A DNA stretch of 64,000 nucleotides from Clostridiales bacterium (lineage in GTDB: Bacteria; Bacillota; Clostridia; Caldicoprobacterales; DTU083), in the NCBI GenBank assembly GCA_012839095.1, contig DUOA01000024.1:31533-95532 (forward strand), written 5' to 3'. This document shows positions 27,270 to 38,349 of the stretch, piece by piece (within the stretch, counting starts at the first letter, position 1; each line of letters opens with the position of its first letter). Both the position numbers and the translations under genes were made by a program. The notes under the pieces were generated by a model, which saw nothing but the letters and a program-made list of their open reading frames with translations, did not search any database and had not been told where the DNA came from.

Positions 27270-27530
27270 GTGACCATTACTGATGTTCGCATTCGGAAGA
27301 TTGGGAGTGAGGGTAAGATGAAAGCTGTGGCATCCGTTACCTTTGATAACGAATTTGTTGTCCACGACATCAAGGTTATTGAAGGACAGAGCGGATTATT
27401 CATTGCAATGCCCAGCAGAAAGACCCCGGATGGGGAATACCGGGATATTGCCCACCCAATCAACTCTGCTACGAGGGAGAAACTGCAGAAACTCGTGTTG
27501 GAAAAGTATATTGGAATGGAAGAAGAATGA
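27270..27530 (+). CDS. spoVG: septation/sporulation regulator SpoVG
   Basis: 86 residues from GTG 27270 (AAGGTGGTG 27255-27263). It starts [11 protein letters not shown] and contains [16 protein letters not shown] and [23 protein letters not shown], the core SpoVG sequence. It is a small nucleic-acid-binding protein that influences septation and sporulation. Terminator directly after the stop. Confidence 0.97.
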   Translation: MTITDVRIRKIGSEGKMKAVASVTFDNEFVVHDIKVIEGQSGLFIAMPSRKTPDGEYRDIAHPINSATREKLQKLVLEKYIGMEEE

Positions 27531-27533
27531 GCG

Positions 27534-27568
27534 TTAAAGGAGAGGCAACTCTCCTTTAAGGCTTTTTT
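27534..27568 (+). terminator. terminator after spoVG
   Basis: TTAAAGGAGAG (27534-27544) and CTCTCCTTTAA (27549-27559) form a perfect 11-bp stem with a GCAA loop, followed by GGCTTTTTT. Confidence 0.9.
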
Positions 27569-27702
27569 AATGATATTTTCACCTTTCGAGACCGGCAGAT
27601 CAATTTAATCATATTTTACAGGAATGACATTTTTGATAATAATAATGTATAATGATATAATAAACAGGTTGCTTCATTCGGGAATCAGAGGAGCGTAAAA
27701 AT

Positions 27703-29022
27703 ATGAAAAATTCCGTTTTTGTCATTATATCTGCCCTGCAGGGTGAATCATCTGCCATGAATTCAGCCATTCCCCTCATCCTGCATCCAGTATGCGGGCG
27801 CAGCATGCTGCGGCATGCCCTGGCGGCAGCAGGCTGCCTTACCGGCAATCCGCCCCTTGTCATCTTTGACGGGGACGGGGAGGCCTTGGAGGAACATCTT
27901 GCTGAGGCTGAAATCTCTGACCTGATCTCAGTCAAATACAGTACTCTGTCTGAATGGTTTCAGGTGCTGGCAAGGCACAGCAGCGGCTATGAATACCTGA
28001 TCCAGCTTCCGGCCAACCTGCCGCTTCTGTCTGCAGCAGCCCTTGAGGGTCTGCTTCAATTCACTGCCGGCAATCAACTGGATGCGGTTATAATGTCGGA
28101 GGACGAGGATGCATGGACAACCATTAAGCCGGGGCATGCAGTCCTGTGTTTTCGTACGAAATGGCTTTATGATGCCCTTTCCATCCATGCCCGTCAGCTT
28201 GAGGCCATGCCTCCTGATGCATTGAATTTCAAAGGTTTCTTGGAGACCGGGGAGGCCGGTAAGGCAATCTTTCACCCTCCGCACCCGGAAGAGCTGATGT
28301 CTGTAACCGATCGGATATGTCTTGCTGAAGCGGAAGCCCGCATGCGGCTGCGAATAAACGAATCCCATATGAGAAAGGGCGTTACCTTCATAGATCCTTC
28401 CCATACATATATCGGGCCTGATGTTCATATCAGCCGGGATACCATCATTTATCCGGGCAACGTTCTTGAAGGAAGCACGGTTATCGGCAGCGGCTGCATC
28501 CTCTACCCGGGCAACAGGCTCCACAATGCCCTGATAGGAGATAAGGTATCCCTGCAGTCATCGGTGGTACTGGACAGCAGCGTGGGCCATGAAACCACCG
28601 TGGGTCCGTATGCCTACATACGTCCCGGCAGCCGGATTGGCAGTCATGCCCGAATCGGAGATTTTGTGGAAATCAAAAAATCCCTTGTTGGCAGGGGAAG
28701 CAAGATATCTCATCTGTCCTATGTAGGAGATGCGGAAATAGGGGAAAATGTAAATATCGGATGCGGCGTGGTCTGCGTCAATTACGACGGAAAAAGAAAA
28801 CAGAAGGTAACCGTCGGCGATCATGCCTTTGTAGGCTGCAATGTAAATCTGGTAGCACCTGTGGAAGTGGAATCCCATGCCTATATTGCTGCCGGCTCCA
28901 CCATTACGGAAAGGGTGCCGTCCAAAGCCCTGGCCATAGCCAGAGCCAGGCAGGTGAATAAGGAAGGCTGGGTGGACAAAAGAGAAGAGAGAGAACAGAA
29001 AAAAACGGAGGAAAATCAATGA
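27703..29022 (+). CDS. glmU: GlmU homologue with degenerate uridylyltransferase domain
   Basis: 439 residues. The C-terminal left-handed beta-helix (about 225-425) is intact: [37 protein letters not shown] with the catalytic His337, and [20 protein letters not shown]. This half acetylates glucosamine-1-phosphate. The N-terminal half keeps the fold and the LHPVCGRSM strand but has lost what makes it a UTP transferase: the LAAGxGTRM loop with its lysine is [25 protein letters not shown] is absent, the metal Asp in GDxPL is Asn105 (ANLPLL), and GVNDR is SVTDR. The domain is also about 20 residues shorter. It is followed by prs with a 4-nt overlap. Confidence 0.85.
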   Translation: MKNSVFVIISALQGESSAMNSAIPLILHPVCGRSMLRHALAAAGCLTGNPPLVIFDGDGEALEEHLAEAEISDLISVKYSTLSEWFQVLARHSSGYEYLIQLPANLPLLSAAALEGLLQFTAGNQLDAVIMSEDEDAWTTIKPGHAVLCFRTKWLYDALSIHARQLEAMPPDALNFKGFLETGEAGKAIFHPPHPEELMSVTDRICLAEAEARMRLRINESHMRKGVTFIDPSHTYIGPDVHISRDTIIYPGNVLEGSTVIGSGCILYPGNRLHNALIGDKVSLQSSVVLDSSVGHETTVGPYAYIRPGSRIGSHARIGDFVEIKKSLVGRGSKISHLSYVGDAEIGENVNIGCGVVCVNYDGKRKQKVTVGDHAFVGCNVNLVAPVEVESHAYIAAGSTITERVPSKALAIARARQVNKEGWVDKREEREQKKTEENQ

Positions 29023-29975
29023 ACACCCATGGTAAGAGTATTAAGATTTTTGCGGGCAATTCCAATGTGGAGCTGGCCAGGGAGATCACCAGATATGTGG
29101 GGGTGCCCATGGGCAACTCCAGGGTATCAAAATTCAGTGACGGTGAAATTTCGGTTGATATCTATGAAACTGTCAGAGGCTCGGATGTGTTTGTGGTCCA
29201 GTCCACCTCATCACCGGTTAATACCAACCTGATGGAGCTTCTTATAATGATTGATGCCTTCAAAAGGGCATCAGCTGCCCAGGTCACCGCTGTTATTCCC
29301 TACTACGGGTATGCCAGGCAGGATCGTAAGGTAAAGGCCAGGGATCCCATAACGGCCAAGCTGGTTGCCGATCTTATAACCACTGCCGGTGCCGACAGGG
29401 TGCTGACCATGGATCTGCATGCAGCTCAGATACAGGGTTTTTTTGATATTCCGGTGGACAACCTCTTCAGCATGCCCCTTTTTGTCAGATATTTTGCCGA
29501 TAAGGGCTTCGTTGGAGATGATACTGTAGTGGTATCCCCTGACCTGGGCAGCGTAACCCGGGCCAGAAACTTTGCCCACAAGCTGAATACGCCTTTGGCC
29601 ATAATTGACAAGAGAAGGCCCAGACCCAATGTAGCCGAGGTAATGAATATCATTGGCGATGTTAAGGGTAAGCGGGCTATCCTTATAGATGATATGATCG
29701 ATACGGCAGGAACTATCCAGCAGGGAGCCAGGGCTCTGGTTGAGATGGGAGGGGCAAAGGAAGTATATGCCTGTGCTGCACACGCTGTACTGTCCGGACC
29801 CGCCATAGAGCGGATTGTTGATTCACCCATCAAGGAGCTGGTAGTGACCAACAGCATTCCCCTTGCTCCTGAAAAACAAGTGGACAAGATCCGCATACTT
29901 TCAATAGCTCCCCTCTTTGCCGAGGCCATGGAAAGAATCTATGAGGGATTGCCGGTCAGTATTTTGTTTGATTGA
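29019..29975 (+). CDS. prs: ribose-phosphate pyrophosphokinase
   Basis: 318 residues, ATG overlapping the glmU stop, with CGGAGG upstream. Motifs: [20 protein letters not shown] (ATP loop), [11 protein letters not shown], and the PRPP loop [12 protein letters not shown]. It makes PRPP from ribose 5-phosphate and ATP, feeding purines, pyrimidines (Upp in this window) and histidine. Length is normal (315-317). glmU-prs coupling is as in B. subtilis. Confidence 0.97.
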   Translation: MNTHGKSIKIFAGNSNVELAREITRYVGVPMGNSRVSKFSDGEISVDIYETVRGSDVFVVQSTSSPVNTNLMELLIMIDAFKRASAAQVTAVIPYYGYARQDRKVKARDPITAKLVADLITTAGADRVLTMDLHAAQIQGFFDIPVDNLFSMPLFVRYFADKGFVGDDTVVVSPDLGSVTRARNFAHKLNTPLAIIDKRRPRPNVAEVMNIIGDVKGKRAILIDDMIDTAGTIQQGARALVEMGGAKEVYACAAHAVLSGPAIERIVDSPIKELVVTNSIPLAPEKQVDKIRILSIAPLFAEAMERIYEGLPVSILFD

Positions 29976-30021
29976 TCCCTCCTTACATCCTTTTATCAAC
30001 CAAAGCTGAAAGGACCAGGAA

Positions 30022-30582
30022 ATGTTTATAATTGCAGGACTGGGCAATCCGGGAGACAAATACCACGGGACCAGGCATAATATAGGCTTTTATGTGGTGG
30101 ATCTTCTGGCACAGGCCCATAACATCCCACTTAACAGAATCAGGCACAAGGCCATTATGGGGGAAGGCCGCATCGGGGGTCAGAGGGCAGTGCTGGCCAA
30201 GCCTCAGACATATATGAATCTGAGCGGGGAGAGCCTGCTTTCGCTTAAGGAGTGGTACAAAACCGATGCACAGCAGATTATTCTGATATATGACGACGCT
30301 GATCTGGACATCGGAACAATCCGCATCCGGCCGTCGGGCAGCGCAGGCACCCATAATGGGATGCGATCCGTTATATATTGTCTTCAGAGTCAGGATTTTC
30401 CCAGAGTCAGAATTGGAATAGGCAGACCGCCGGAGGGCTGGGAACTGACAGACCATGTCCTGTCCCGATTCAGGGATGAGGAAGTGGAGACAATGAAGGA
30501 GGCCTGTGCCCGGGCAGTGAAAGGAGTGGAATGTATTCTTTCACTGGGAGTTGAGCAGGCTATGAGCAGATTCAACGGATAG
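30022..30582 (+). CDS. pth: peptidyl-tRNA hydrolase
   Basis: 186 residues. Motifs: GLGNPGDKYHGTRHNIGF with the catalytic His near residue 20, KPQTYMNLSG and a central DDADLDIGTIR. It releases tRNA from peptidyl-tRNA that has dropped off ribosomes. Length is typical. It lies 46 nt after prs and 11 nt before the next gene, in an operon that continues into mfd. Confidence 0.96.
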   Translation: MFIIAGLGNPGDKYHGTRHNIGFYVVDLLAQAHNIPLNRIRHKAIMGEGRIGGQRAVLAKPQTYMNLSGESLLSLKEWYKTDAQQIILIYDDADLDIGTIRIRPSGSAGTHNGMRSVIYCLQSQDFPRVRIGIGRPPEGWELTDHVLSRFRDEEVETMKEACARAVKGVECILSLGVEQAMSRFNG

Positions 30583-30593
30583 GAGAGACCTGT

Positions 30594-30998
30594 TTGATTC
30601 TGCTTATTTCACTGGCGGCCCTGGGGCTGTCCTGCCTGATAAACAGGCTGATGCTCAGACTCTTTCGGGAACATGCCGTAATACTGGGTGCACCGATATT
30701 CGAGGAGATATTTAAAACACTGCCGGCCTATTATGCAAATAGGTCTGTTTTTCATGTTCATTTTCTCTTCGGCCTGGGTGAAGCTCTCTATGATCTTGCC
30801 GCAGGCAGCCAGGGTTCCGGGAAGTGGGCGGCGGTATTCAGCATCATCAGCCACTCCTTGTTCGGTCTTACAGCAGAGTGGCTGCTGGGTCAGACCGGCA
30901 TGATCCTGCCAGCCCTGCTTTCTGCCATGGCTCTTCATTTTGCCTGGAACCTGATAGTTATGAGAATGGGAAAAAAGAAAGAGAAGGTTGTTGATTGA
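30594..30998 (+). CDS. small integral membrane protein, PrsW/CPBP-like motifs
   Basis: 134 residues, TTG with AGGAGAG (30581-30587) 6 nt upstream. About four hydrophobic segments (1-17, 53-68, 79-97, 102-123). I see EEIFK at 37-41, GLGEALYD at 60-67, HSLFG at 87-91 and HFAWN at 115-119. Glutamates, a lysine and two histidines in or beside membrane segments resemble the PrsW/CPBP group of intramembrane proteases, but the protein is shorter than those. It stands between pth and mfd, where B. subtilis has the unrelated gene fin. The stop is directly followed by the mfd ATG. Function unknown. Confidence 0.6.
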   Translation: MILLISLAALGLSCLINRLMLRLFREHAVILGAPIFEEIFKTLPAYYANRSVFHVHFLFGLGEALYDLAAGSQGSGKWAAVFSIISHSLFGLTAEWLLGQTGMILPALLSAMALHFAWNLIVMRMGKKKEKVVD

Positions 30999-33900
30999 AT
31001 GGAACCAATCTGGTTCAGACCAATGGAAAGGTGGTCTCAGTTTAATAAGATAAGGGACTCGGTTCGCAGCGGGAGGGGGATAAGCTCCATTACGGGCATT
31101 ACCGAGGCACAGAAGTGCCACCTTACAGCCGGTATCCTGTATCCCCGGGGCAGCTCCTGCATTTTTGTAACATACGATGAAATGCAGGCCAACCGTCTCA
31201 TGGACGACATGCAGCTCTTCTTTCCGGACAAGGTGGTACGCTTTCCTTCCCGGGAGTATATATTTTATCATACTGCCGCCCACAGCCGCGAACTGACAGC
31301 CGGCAGGCTCTCCGTGCTGGCCAGGCTGGCGGCAGGAGAAAAGCTTATTGTCATTACCACGGTGGATGCCCTCCTGCAGCCCATTATTCCCTTTGAGCTC
31401 TTTTCCGCCTCCGTGCTTGAAATTGAGGAGGGAGAGGAATACCCCTTGGCTGAGCTTGCTGCCGGGGCGGTAAGGCTTGGCTATGAAAGGGTATACACGG
31501 TGGAGGGACCGGGTCAGTTCAGCGTAAGGGGCAGCATACTGGACATTTTTCCTCTTACCTCTGATTCCCCCTATAGAATAGATTACTTTGATGAATTTGT
31601 GGATTCCATCCGTACCTTTGATCTGCAGAGCCAGCGTTCAGGAGAGCGGCTGTCTTCCATCCGGATTACGCCTGCCCGGGAACTGCTGCTGACAGATGAG
31701 CGGCTGGAAGAGGGTAGGCTGAAAATAAAAAAGAGCCTGAATAAGCTGGTACAGAAAATGCAGAAGCAGGAGGACTTCGACAGGGCAAGGCTGGAAAGCA
31801 GGATGGACAGTCTGCTGGAGGGGCTGGATCAGGGTGTCATGGAGGATCAGCTGATAAATTACTTTCCCTTTTTCTTTGAAAAACCGGAAAGCCTGATGGA
31901 TTACGCAGGCGGGGATGCTTTTCTTGTTCTGGACGAGCCTGTCCGGATCCGCGAGCGGGCCGGCCGGGCTGCGGAGGAGTTCAATGAGTATTTCAGGGAT
32001 CTGCTGATAAAGGGAGAGGTGCTTCCCGAGCAGGCGGCCCTGCTGGGGAGTTATGATGCCGTACTGGCCCGGGCTCATGAATACAGGGGAATGGCACTCC
32101 TGTCCCTTCCAAGGACCGGACTTGGCTTTGAACCCCGGCGGATCCATCAGATAGCCGCCCGTACCATACCTGCCTATCATGGAAAGTGGGAACTGCTGGC
32201 GGAGGATCTCCGCTACTGGAAGGAGCGGAACTACTCCGTTCTGCTTTTGTCGGGCAGCAGACTGAAGGCAGGGAGCCTGGCTGATGCTCTGCTGGAATAC
32301 GGACTGGAGACCCTGGTTCAGACAGATGCTGTCACCGATCTGCTTCCGGGTCAGATCCTAATATCCAGCGGGAGCCTGAGCAAAGGCTTTGAATATGTGG
32401 ATGGCCGCTTTGTGCTTATCAGCGATCAGGAGCTGTACGGCACCCGGAAGTTAAAGGCAGCACCAAAAAAAAGAGGCAGGAAACTGGATCCCTTTACAGA
32501 CCTTAAGGTAGGCAGCCTGGTAGTGCATGAAAACCATGGCATTGGAAGGTACACGGGTATTGAGAAACTGACTGTAAACGGCCGGCAGCGGGATTATCTG
32601 CTTGTCCGGTATGCGGGCACGGACAGGTTATACATTCCCGTTGATCAGATGGATTTGATTCAGCCTTACGTGGGCATAGAGGATAAGCAGCCCCGGCTGT
32701 CCAGGCTGGGCGGAAACGAATGGCAGAAAGCCAAGAGCAGGGCAAAGGAATCGGTAAGGGAACTGGCCTTTGACCTCCTGAAACTGTACGCAGCCAGGGA
32801 ATCTGCAAAAGGCTACGCCTTCTCAAAGGACAGCCAGTGGCAGCGCCAGTTTGAGGAAAGCTTCCCCTATGAGGAAACGCCGGATCAGCTTCAATCCCTG
32901 GCAGAAATCAAAAGGGACATGGAATCAGGCAAGGTTATGGATCGTCTGCTCTGCGGAGACGTGGGATACGGCAAGACGGAGGTGGCCATCCGGGCGGCTT
33001 TCAAGGCGGTAATGGACGGAAAGCAGGCAGCGGTTCTGGCCCCGACCACCATTCTGGCCCAGCAGCACTACAATACCTTTGTCAGCCGTTTCGGAGACTT
33101 CCCCTTTACCATTCAGGTTCTCAGCCGTTTTAAGACCCCTAAGGAGCAGCGGGAAATACTAAAGGCTCTGAAAGAGGGGAATGTTGACATCATTATCGGA
33201 ACCCACAGACTTCTGGGCAAGGACGTAAAATTCCGGGATCTGGGGCTTTTAATAGTGGATGAGGAACAAAGATTCGGAGTAGGTCATAAGGAAGTCATAA
33301 AGAATATAAAGAAGAATGTGGATGTTCTGACCTTAACCGCAACGCCTATTCCCCGCACCCTGCATATGTCCCTGACGGGCATCCGGGATATCAGCATCAT
33401 CGAAACCCCGCCTGAAGACCGGTACCCGGTCCAGACCTATGTGGTGGAATACAGCGATTCTCTGGTCAGAGATGCCATCATACGTGAAACAGGCCGGGGG
33501 GGACAGGTCTATTTTCTATACAACCATGTCAAACGCATGGACAGGATGGCGGAAAGGCTGCGTCAGCTGGTGCCGGAAATCAGAATTGCAACAGCCCACG
33601 GGCAGATGAGCGAATCCGCCTTGGAGCGTATTATGATAGACTTTTATGAGCATGAATATGATCTGCTGCTTTGCTCCACCATAATTGAAAACGGGCTGGA
33701 CATTCCCAGGGTAAACACCATTATCATTTACGATGCCGATAACTTCGGCCTGGCCCAGCTCTACCAGCTGCGGGGCAGGGTAGGTCGTTCCAACCGGGTT
33801 GCCTACGCCTATCTTACCTACCAGCCTGACAAGATACTGAATGAGACTGCCGAAAAAAGGCTGCAGGCCATAAAGGAGTTTACGGAACTGGGTTCCGGAT

Positions 33901-34523
33901 TTAAAATTGCCATGCGGGACCTGGAAATCCGGGGAGCCGGAAACCTGCTGGGAGCCCAGCAGCACGGCCATATGTCGGCAGTGGGTTATGATATGTACAA
34001 CAAACTGCTGGCAGAGACCCTTCAGGAGATGAAGGGCGAGGAAGCGGTAAAGCCGGTGGAGACCACCGTGGATTTCAGAGTGGATGCCTATATAGACAGC
34101 GCTTATATAGCCCGGGAGAATCACCGGCTGCAGATGTACAAGAGAATTGCGGCCATAGAGGGACTTGCCGACAAAGAGGATGTGGAGGATGAGCTTATAG
34201 ATCGCTTCGGCCATATCCCGGCCCCCGCTCAGAATCTTATCCAGGTTGCCTATATCCGAGGGCTGGCCAAACGGCACGGGTTTACGGAGATTACCCACAG
34301 GGACAAAGTGGTCAGCATGAAGTTGAAGGACAGCCGTTCCTTGACCCCCAGAACTCTTATGATTATTCTTAATGAGAATCAGAAGACATTAAGGCTGCTT
34401 GGTTCCAATCCGCCGGTTATCAGCCTGCGCCTTAAGGAAGGGACTGAATCCGAGGCCATGTCCGCTGCGGCAGGCATATTGGAGAAAATAAGTGATTTAC
34501 AAGAAAGTCAGATGCAGGTATAA
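30999..34523 (+). CDS. mfd: transcription-repair coupling factor Mfd
   Basis: 1174 residues (B. subtilis 1177). The N-terminal UvrB-homology region (about 20-330) is followed by the RNA-polymerase-interacting CarD-like domain (about 490-570, [17 protein letters not shown]), and the RecG-like translocase. Walker A is [11 protein letters not shown], motif [10 protein letters not shown], motif VI near QLRGRVGRS. The C-terminal domain gates UvrA binding. Mfd removes RNA polymerase stalled at lesions and recruits nucleotide excision repair. It is translated in line with the preceding membrane protein. Confidence 0.97.
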   Translation: MEPIWFRPMERWSQFNKIRDSVRSGRGISSITGITEAQKCHLTAGILYPRGSSCIFVTYDEMQANRLMDDMQLFFPDKVVRFPSREYIFYHTAAHSRELTAGRLSVLARLAAGEKLIVITTVDALLQPIIPFELFSASVLEIEEGEEYPLAELAAGAVRLGYERVYTVEGPGQFSVRGSILDIFPLTSDSPYRIDYFDEFVDSIRTFDLQSQRSGERLSSIRITPARELLLTDERLEEGRLKIKKSLNKLVQKMQKQEDFDRARLESRMDSLLEGLDQGVMEDQLINYFPFFFEKPESLMDYAGGDAFLVLDEPVRIRERAGRAAEEFNEYFRDLLIKGEVLPEQAALLGSYDAVLARAHEYRGMALLSLPRTGLGFEPRRIHQIAARTIPAYHGKWELLAEDLRYWKERNYSVLLLSGSRLKAGSLADALLEYGLETLVQTDAVTDLLPGQILISSGSLSKGFEYVDGRFVLISDQELYGTRKLKAAPKKRGRKLDPFTDLKVGSLVVHENHGIGRYTGIEKLTVNGRQRDYLLVRYAGTDRLYIPVDQMDLIQPYVGIEDKQPRLSRLGGNEWQKAKSRAKESVRELAFDLLKLYAARESAKGYAFSKDSQWQRQFEESFPYEETPDQLQSLAEIKRDMESGKVMDRLLCGDVGYGKTEVAIRAAFKAVMDGKQAAVLAPTTILAQQHYNTFVSRFGDFPFTIQVLSRFKTPKEQREILKALKEGNVDIIIGTHRLLGKDVKFRDLGLLIVDEEQRFGVGHKEVIKNIKKNVDVLTLTATPIPRTLHMSLTGIRDISIIETPPEDRYPVQTYVVEYSDSLVRDAIIRETGRGGQVYFLYNHVKRMDRMAERLRQLVPEIRIATAHGQMSESALERIMIDFYEHEYDLLLCSTIIENGLDIPRVNTIIIYDADNFGLAQLYQLRGRVGRSNRVAYAYLTYQPDKILNETAEKRLQAIKEFTELGSGFKIAMRDLEIRGAGNLLGAQQHGHMSAVGYDMYNKLLAETLQEMKGEEAVKPVETTVDFRVDAYIDSAYIARENHRLQMYKRIAAIEGLADKEDVEDELIDRFGHIPAPAQNLIQVAYIRGLAKRHGFTEITHRDKVVSMKLKDSRSLTPRTLMIILNENQKTLRLLGSNPPVISLRLKEGTESEAMSAAAGILEKISDLQESQMQV

Positions 34524-34616
34524 TTATATGGATCTGTGCGGCATAAACCTTTTGCTGCCGGATACCTATCCCTGGAGAGGGATATCAATATCTACTACTA
34601 CGGAATATGGGGATGA

Positions 34617-35774
34617 ATGAGATTGAATAACCGGAAGACCAAGGTATTTGCTGTTTTAATAATCACATTGGCACTCTTGCTGTCAGGCTGCGGTCTGGTA
34701 CAGGTCAATGAGGAAAAGGACAGAAAAATTGTAGTGGCAGAAGTCAATGGAGAGGATATTCTTAAAGGGGAAATCCTGGATCAGTATCATGCTTTTTACG
34801 GCGAAACAGAGGAATATGACAAGGATATCATGCTGCAAATCCTGGACAGCCTGATAGAGGAGAGACTGGTTCAGCAAAAGGCAGCGGCAGCCGGCTATGT
34901 GGTTGATGATGAAATGCGGGACAAGGCCAGACAGGATCTGGATGAGACAATTAAGAACTATGCCGAAACCCTGAAGGAGCAGGCCGGTGAGGATGCGGAT
35001 CCGGATACGGATTATGAGCTTAAGGCCAGGGAAGACGTAATGGAGTTCATAGCTGCATCAGGCAGGACTGAAGATGAATATATAGAGCAGATGGCCAAGT
35101 ATTTTGCCATTCAGGCCTACCTGGACGAGGTGACGGTGGGTATTGAGGTAGATGATCAGGAAGTAGAGGATTACTATCAGGAAGAACTGGAATTTCAAAC
35201 CGAGAATCCGTCTCTGGCAGCCTATTATTCCTCTGTTGAGATTGTTAAAGAGCCTGCCAGCAGGCTGGTGAAACACATACTGATCAAGCTGTCGGACGAA
35301 GACAGCCAGGCTATCGGGGAACTGCGCAAGGAGGGCAAGGATGATGATGCCGATTCCATGCGGGAGGAAAAACTGAAATCCATTCAGGACAAGGCAGAGG
35401 ACGTTCTGGCTAAAGCCAGGGCAGGTGAGGATTTTGACAAGCTGGTAATCAAATACGGAGAAGATCCCGGTATGGAAAGCGAAGAATACAAGGACGGGTA
35501 TTCCATGCTTCGCGACTCAGGCATGATGGAAGAATTTCTGGAGGCATCCTTCCAATTGCAGGAAGGCGAGATATCGGATCTTGTGGCTACAGACTACGGT
35601 TATCATATAATCAAAGTCTATGAAGCCTCGGAGGATGACATAGCTTCCCTGGAGGACGTGCGGGAGGAACTGCGCAATCTCTTGCTGAGTCAGAAAAAGA
35701 ATGAAAAGACCGGTGAGCTCATTGTCCAGTGGCTGGATGAGGCTGATGTCAAGAAGTATGAAAAGCGCCTGTAG
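34617..35774 (+). CDS. PrsA/SurA-like peptidyl-prolyl isomerase lipoprotein
   Basis: 385 residues. A lipoprotein signal peptide ends in LLLSGCG, placing the lipidated Cys near residue 25. A SurA-N-like region (about 45-190) is followed by a parvulin rotamase domain (about 220-340) with RLVKHILIKL, GEDFDKLVIKYGED and ATDYGYHIIKV. It would fold exported proteins on the outer face of the membrane. The rotamase domain holds a charged insertion (EDSQAIGELRKEGKDDDADS). Between mfd and spoVT; in B. subtilis prsA lies elsewhere. ATG 34617; TTG 34623 is an alternative. Confidence 0.85.
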   Translation: MRLNNRKTKVFAVLIITLALLLSGCGLVQVNEEKDRKIVVAEVNGEDILKGEILDQYHAFYGETEEYDKDIMLQILDSLIEERLVQQKAAAAGYVVDDEMRDKARQDLDETIKNYAETLKEQAGEDADPDTDYELKAREDVMEFIAASGRTEDEYIEQMAKYFAIQAYLDEVTVGIEVDDQEVEDYYQEELEFQTENPSLAAYYSSVEIVKEPASRLVKHILIKLSDEDSQAIGELRKEGKDDDADSMREEKLKSIQDKAEDVLAKARAGEDFDKLVIKYGEDPGMESEEYKDGYSMLRDSGMMEEFLEASFQLQEGEISDLVATDYGYHIIKVYEASEDDIASLEDVREELRNLLLSQKKNEKTGELIVQWLDEADVKKYEKRL

Positions 35775-35899
35775 AGCTTTTTTGTGATGGAAACTTCCCG
35801 GGCTGTCCTTCCGAACAGATGCATAAAAGCCAAAGTACAGTAAAATAATAACTGTGCAAGCATGATTTTGGTTGTAATGCAGATTAAGGAGGGATATAA

Positions 35900-36457
35900 G
35901 TGAAAGCAACAGGGATAGTCAGGCGGATAGATGATTTGGGCCGGGTTGTTATCCCCAAGGAAATCCGGAGAACATTGCGGATTCGGGAAGGAGATCCCCT
36001 GGAAATATTCACGGACAGGGAAGGTGAAGTTATCCTGAAAAAGTACTCCCCTATCGGGGAGCTTGGTGACTTTGCTGTGGAATATGTGGAATCGCTGCAT
36101 CAGACTGTGGGGCATATTTCCTGTGTGGCAGACAAGGATTCCATTATAGCAGTTGCAGGTGGTGCCAAAAAGGAATTTTTGGATAAATCCATAAGTGCTG
36201 ACCTGGAGCGCATTATGGAAATGAAGAAGCCCGTAGCGGCTAATCGCGGTGAGGAAGGGAAGATGCACGCTATTACAGCCAATGAGGAGGATCAGACAAA
36301 GTATTCCGCCCAGGTTATTGCACCAATCGTCGCCGACGGTGATGCCATAGGCGCCGTAATTCTTCTGTCCAAGGATCCCGGCGTCAGCATGGGCGAGACG
36401 GAAATAAAGATAGCACAGACTGCGGCCGGATTTCTGGCCAGGCAGATGGAGCATTAG
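35900..36457 (+). CDS. spoVT: stage V sporulation protein T
   Basis: 185 residues, GTG with GGAGGG upstream. The AbrB-type swapped-hairpin DNA-binding domain is at 1-50 (TGIVRRIDDLGRVVIPKEIR), and a GAF-like domain (about 60-185) follows. SpoVT is a forespore regulator acting on sigma-G genes. B. subtilis SpoVT has 178 residues and also lies between mfd and yabM. A clear terminator follows. Confidence 0.96.
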   Translation: MKATGIVRRIDDLGRVVIPKEIRRTLRIREGDPLEIFTDREGEVILKKYSPIGELGDFAVEYVESLHQTVGHISCVADKDSIIAVAGGAKKEFLDKSISADLERIMEMKKPVAANRGEEGKMHAITANEEDQTKYSAQVIAPIVADGDAIGAVILLSKDPGVSMGETEIKIAQTAAGFLARQMEH

Positions 36458-36503
36458 GCAATAATCAATATAAGGTATCAGGTAAATCGTACTTAATAGC
36501 TGT

Positions 36504-36536
36504 AAAGGCATTGAACTTTAAATCAATGCCTTTTTT
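36504..36536 (+). terminator. terminator after spoVT
   Basis: AAAGGCATTGA (36504-36514) pairs perfectly with TCAATGCCTTT (36523-36533), running into TTTTTT. Confidence 0.85.
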
Positions 36537-36722
36537 GCGCTCATTTTTCAAAAGTTTCGCTGCCTCAGGTCCTGGTTTGCCGGCTTTCTCCGTCTGCCGG
36601 GGCAGGTGACCAAAATATTGCTGTCAAACGGTTGTTATTTTGGCAGGGATGGTATAATATTCATAAGTAGCAGTGTATAGGCACGCTATTATAAGTTTTT
36701 AGGCAATATACAGGAGGTATGC

Positions 36723-38333
36723 ATGTCTAAAAAGTCATTTGTGAAAGGTGCAGCGATTCTTGCCGCTGCCGGTTTGCTTTCCAAGTTCATCGGCGCCATG
36801 TTCCGGATTCCCCTGGTGAATATCATCGGCTCTATTGGGATAGGTTACTATCAGATGGCCTATCCCATTTATTCCTTTCTGCTGATTGTTTCAACAGCCG
36901 GTATTCCCACGGCAATTTCCAAAATGGTTGCAGAAAACATAGCTCTTGGCAATTACCGTGATGCACACAGGGTATTTAGGATTTCAGTCAGGCTCATGCT
37001 CATCATAGGGCTTTCCACCTTTATTGTCTTTTCTGCAGGAAGCAGGCTGACAGCCAGGATAATCGGAGCCGAGGAGGCCATATACTCCATTCTGGCTATT
37101 GCACCTTCACTTGTATTTGTTACTCTGCTTTCATCCTTTCGAGGCTATTTTCAGGGCATGCAGTACATGACACCCACAGCTCTTTCCCAAATCATCGAAC
37201 AGCTGGGCAAACTGCTGCTGGGTCTTTGGTTCGCCTCCATTTACATATCCAAAGGGCCGGAATTCGGAGCAGCTGCCGCAGTTGCGGGCGTTACCCTGAG
37301 CGAAGGGGCTGCCCTTGCCCTGGTTATGGGAATGTACCGCCGGAAGAAAGGGGAAATTGCACATAATATACAGCAAACCCCGCCATCCGGTTATAAGGTA
37401 AGCAATCGCTCAATACTTTCCCGCTTAATCCTTATTTCCTTTCCTATCACCATTGGTGCATCCATCATGCCCTTGATCAGTGTTGCTGATTCCCTTATTG
37501 TAGTAAACCGCCTGGTTCAAATCGGATTTGGAGAGGAAGAGGCCAAATCCATGTATGGACTCCTTACCGGCAATGCCAATCCCCTGATTAATTTTCCCGC
37601 CGTACTGACCATTGCCCTGGCTATGAGCCTGGTGCCGGCAGTCTCCGAGTCCTTTGCCGGCAGGGACCATCGCAGCATCGCCCAAAAAACTGAGACCGGC
37701 ATTCGGCTGACCCTGCTGATAGGCCTTCCGGCTGCCGCAGGAATGGCCATTCTGGCCAGACCGGTTTGCGCCCTGCTTTACGGCGGCCTGCCGGATGCGG
37801 AGATTACGGCAACTGCCGAGATCCTGGCCGTTTTATCAATAGGAGTGGTCTTTCTGACCCTGGTTCAGACCCTGACTGCCATTCTGCAGGGTCTCAATAG
37901 AATGACCGTTCCAGTCCGGAATCTTGCCATCGGAGCCATGTTTAAAATTGCCCTTACCTGGTACCTGATAGGAATTCCTGAAATCAATGTAAAGGGCGCA
38001 GCTGTGGGAACGATTGTCTGCTACGGAGTGGCTGCCCTGCTGGATCTGACTGCCGTTATACGGTATTCCGGAATCAGAATGCGGTTTGGCGACTTTATAG
38101 TAAAGCCTGTTGTTGCCGTCTTCATTATGTCTCTTCTGGTGTATTTTTCATATGGTTATCTGAACACTGTTTTTGGCAGCAACAAGGCCGTTTTACTTGC
38201 CATCAGCCTTGGCGTGATTGTATATGCAGTGGTTTTACTGGCTGTTGGTGCTGTGAACCGCAATGATCTTGAAATGCTTCCCGGCGGTGTAAAACTGGGC
38301 AGGGTTTTATCCCGGCTGAAACTGATACGGTAG
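36723..38333 (+). CDS. yabM: SpoVB/YabM-type polysaccharide flippase (MOP superfamily)
   Basis: 536 residues, ATG after CAGGAGGT. About 14 membrane segments in the MVF/MATE-like arrangement. It begins KSFVKGAAILAAAGLLSKFIGAMFRIPLVN, typical of SpoVB/YabM, and includes STAGIPTAISKMVAEN. Such proteins flip lipid-linked precursors across the membrane; SpoVB is needed for cortex synthesis. The name YabM follows from its position between spoVT and yabN. spoVB is an equally fair label at the family level. Confidence 0.85.
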   Translation: MSKKSFVKGAAILAAAGLLSKFIGAMFRIPLVNIIGSIGIGYYQMAYPIYSFLLIVSTAGIPTAISKMVAENIALGNYRDAHRVFRISVRLMLIIGLSTFIVFSAGSRLTARIIGAEEAIYSILAIAPSLVFVTLLSSFRGYFQGMQYMTPTALSQIIEQLGKLLLGLWFASIYISKGPEFGAAAAVAGVTLSEGAALALVMGMYRRKKGEIAHNIQQTPPSGYKVSNRSILSRLILISFPITIGASIMPLISVADSLIVVNRLVQIGFGEEEAKSMYGLLTGNANPLINFPAVLTIALAMSLVPAVSESFAGRDHRSIAQKTETGIRLTLLIGLPAAAGMAILARPVCALLYGGLPDAEITATAEILAVLSIGVVFLTLVQTLTAILQGLNRMTVPVRNLAIGAMFKIALTWYLIGIPEINVKGAAVGTIVCYGVAALLDLTAVIRYSGIRMRFGDFIVKPVVAVFIMSLLVYFSYGYLNTVFGSNKAVLLAISLGVIVYAVVLLAVGAVNRNDLEMLPGGVKLGRVLSRLKLIR

Positions 38334-38349
38334 TAGAAAGGAAGTTTTT

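Noticed and set aside
33516..34298. 260-codon minus-strand ORF inside mfd
   Set aside because: Antisense to a clear conserved gene; the composition is that of a mirrored frame.
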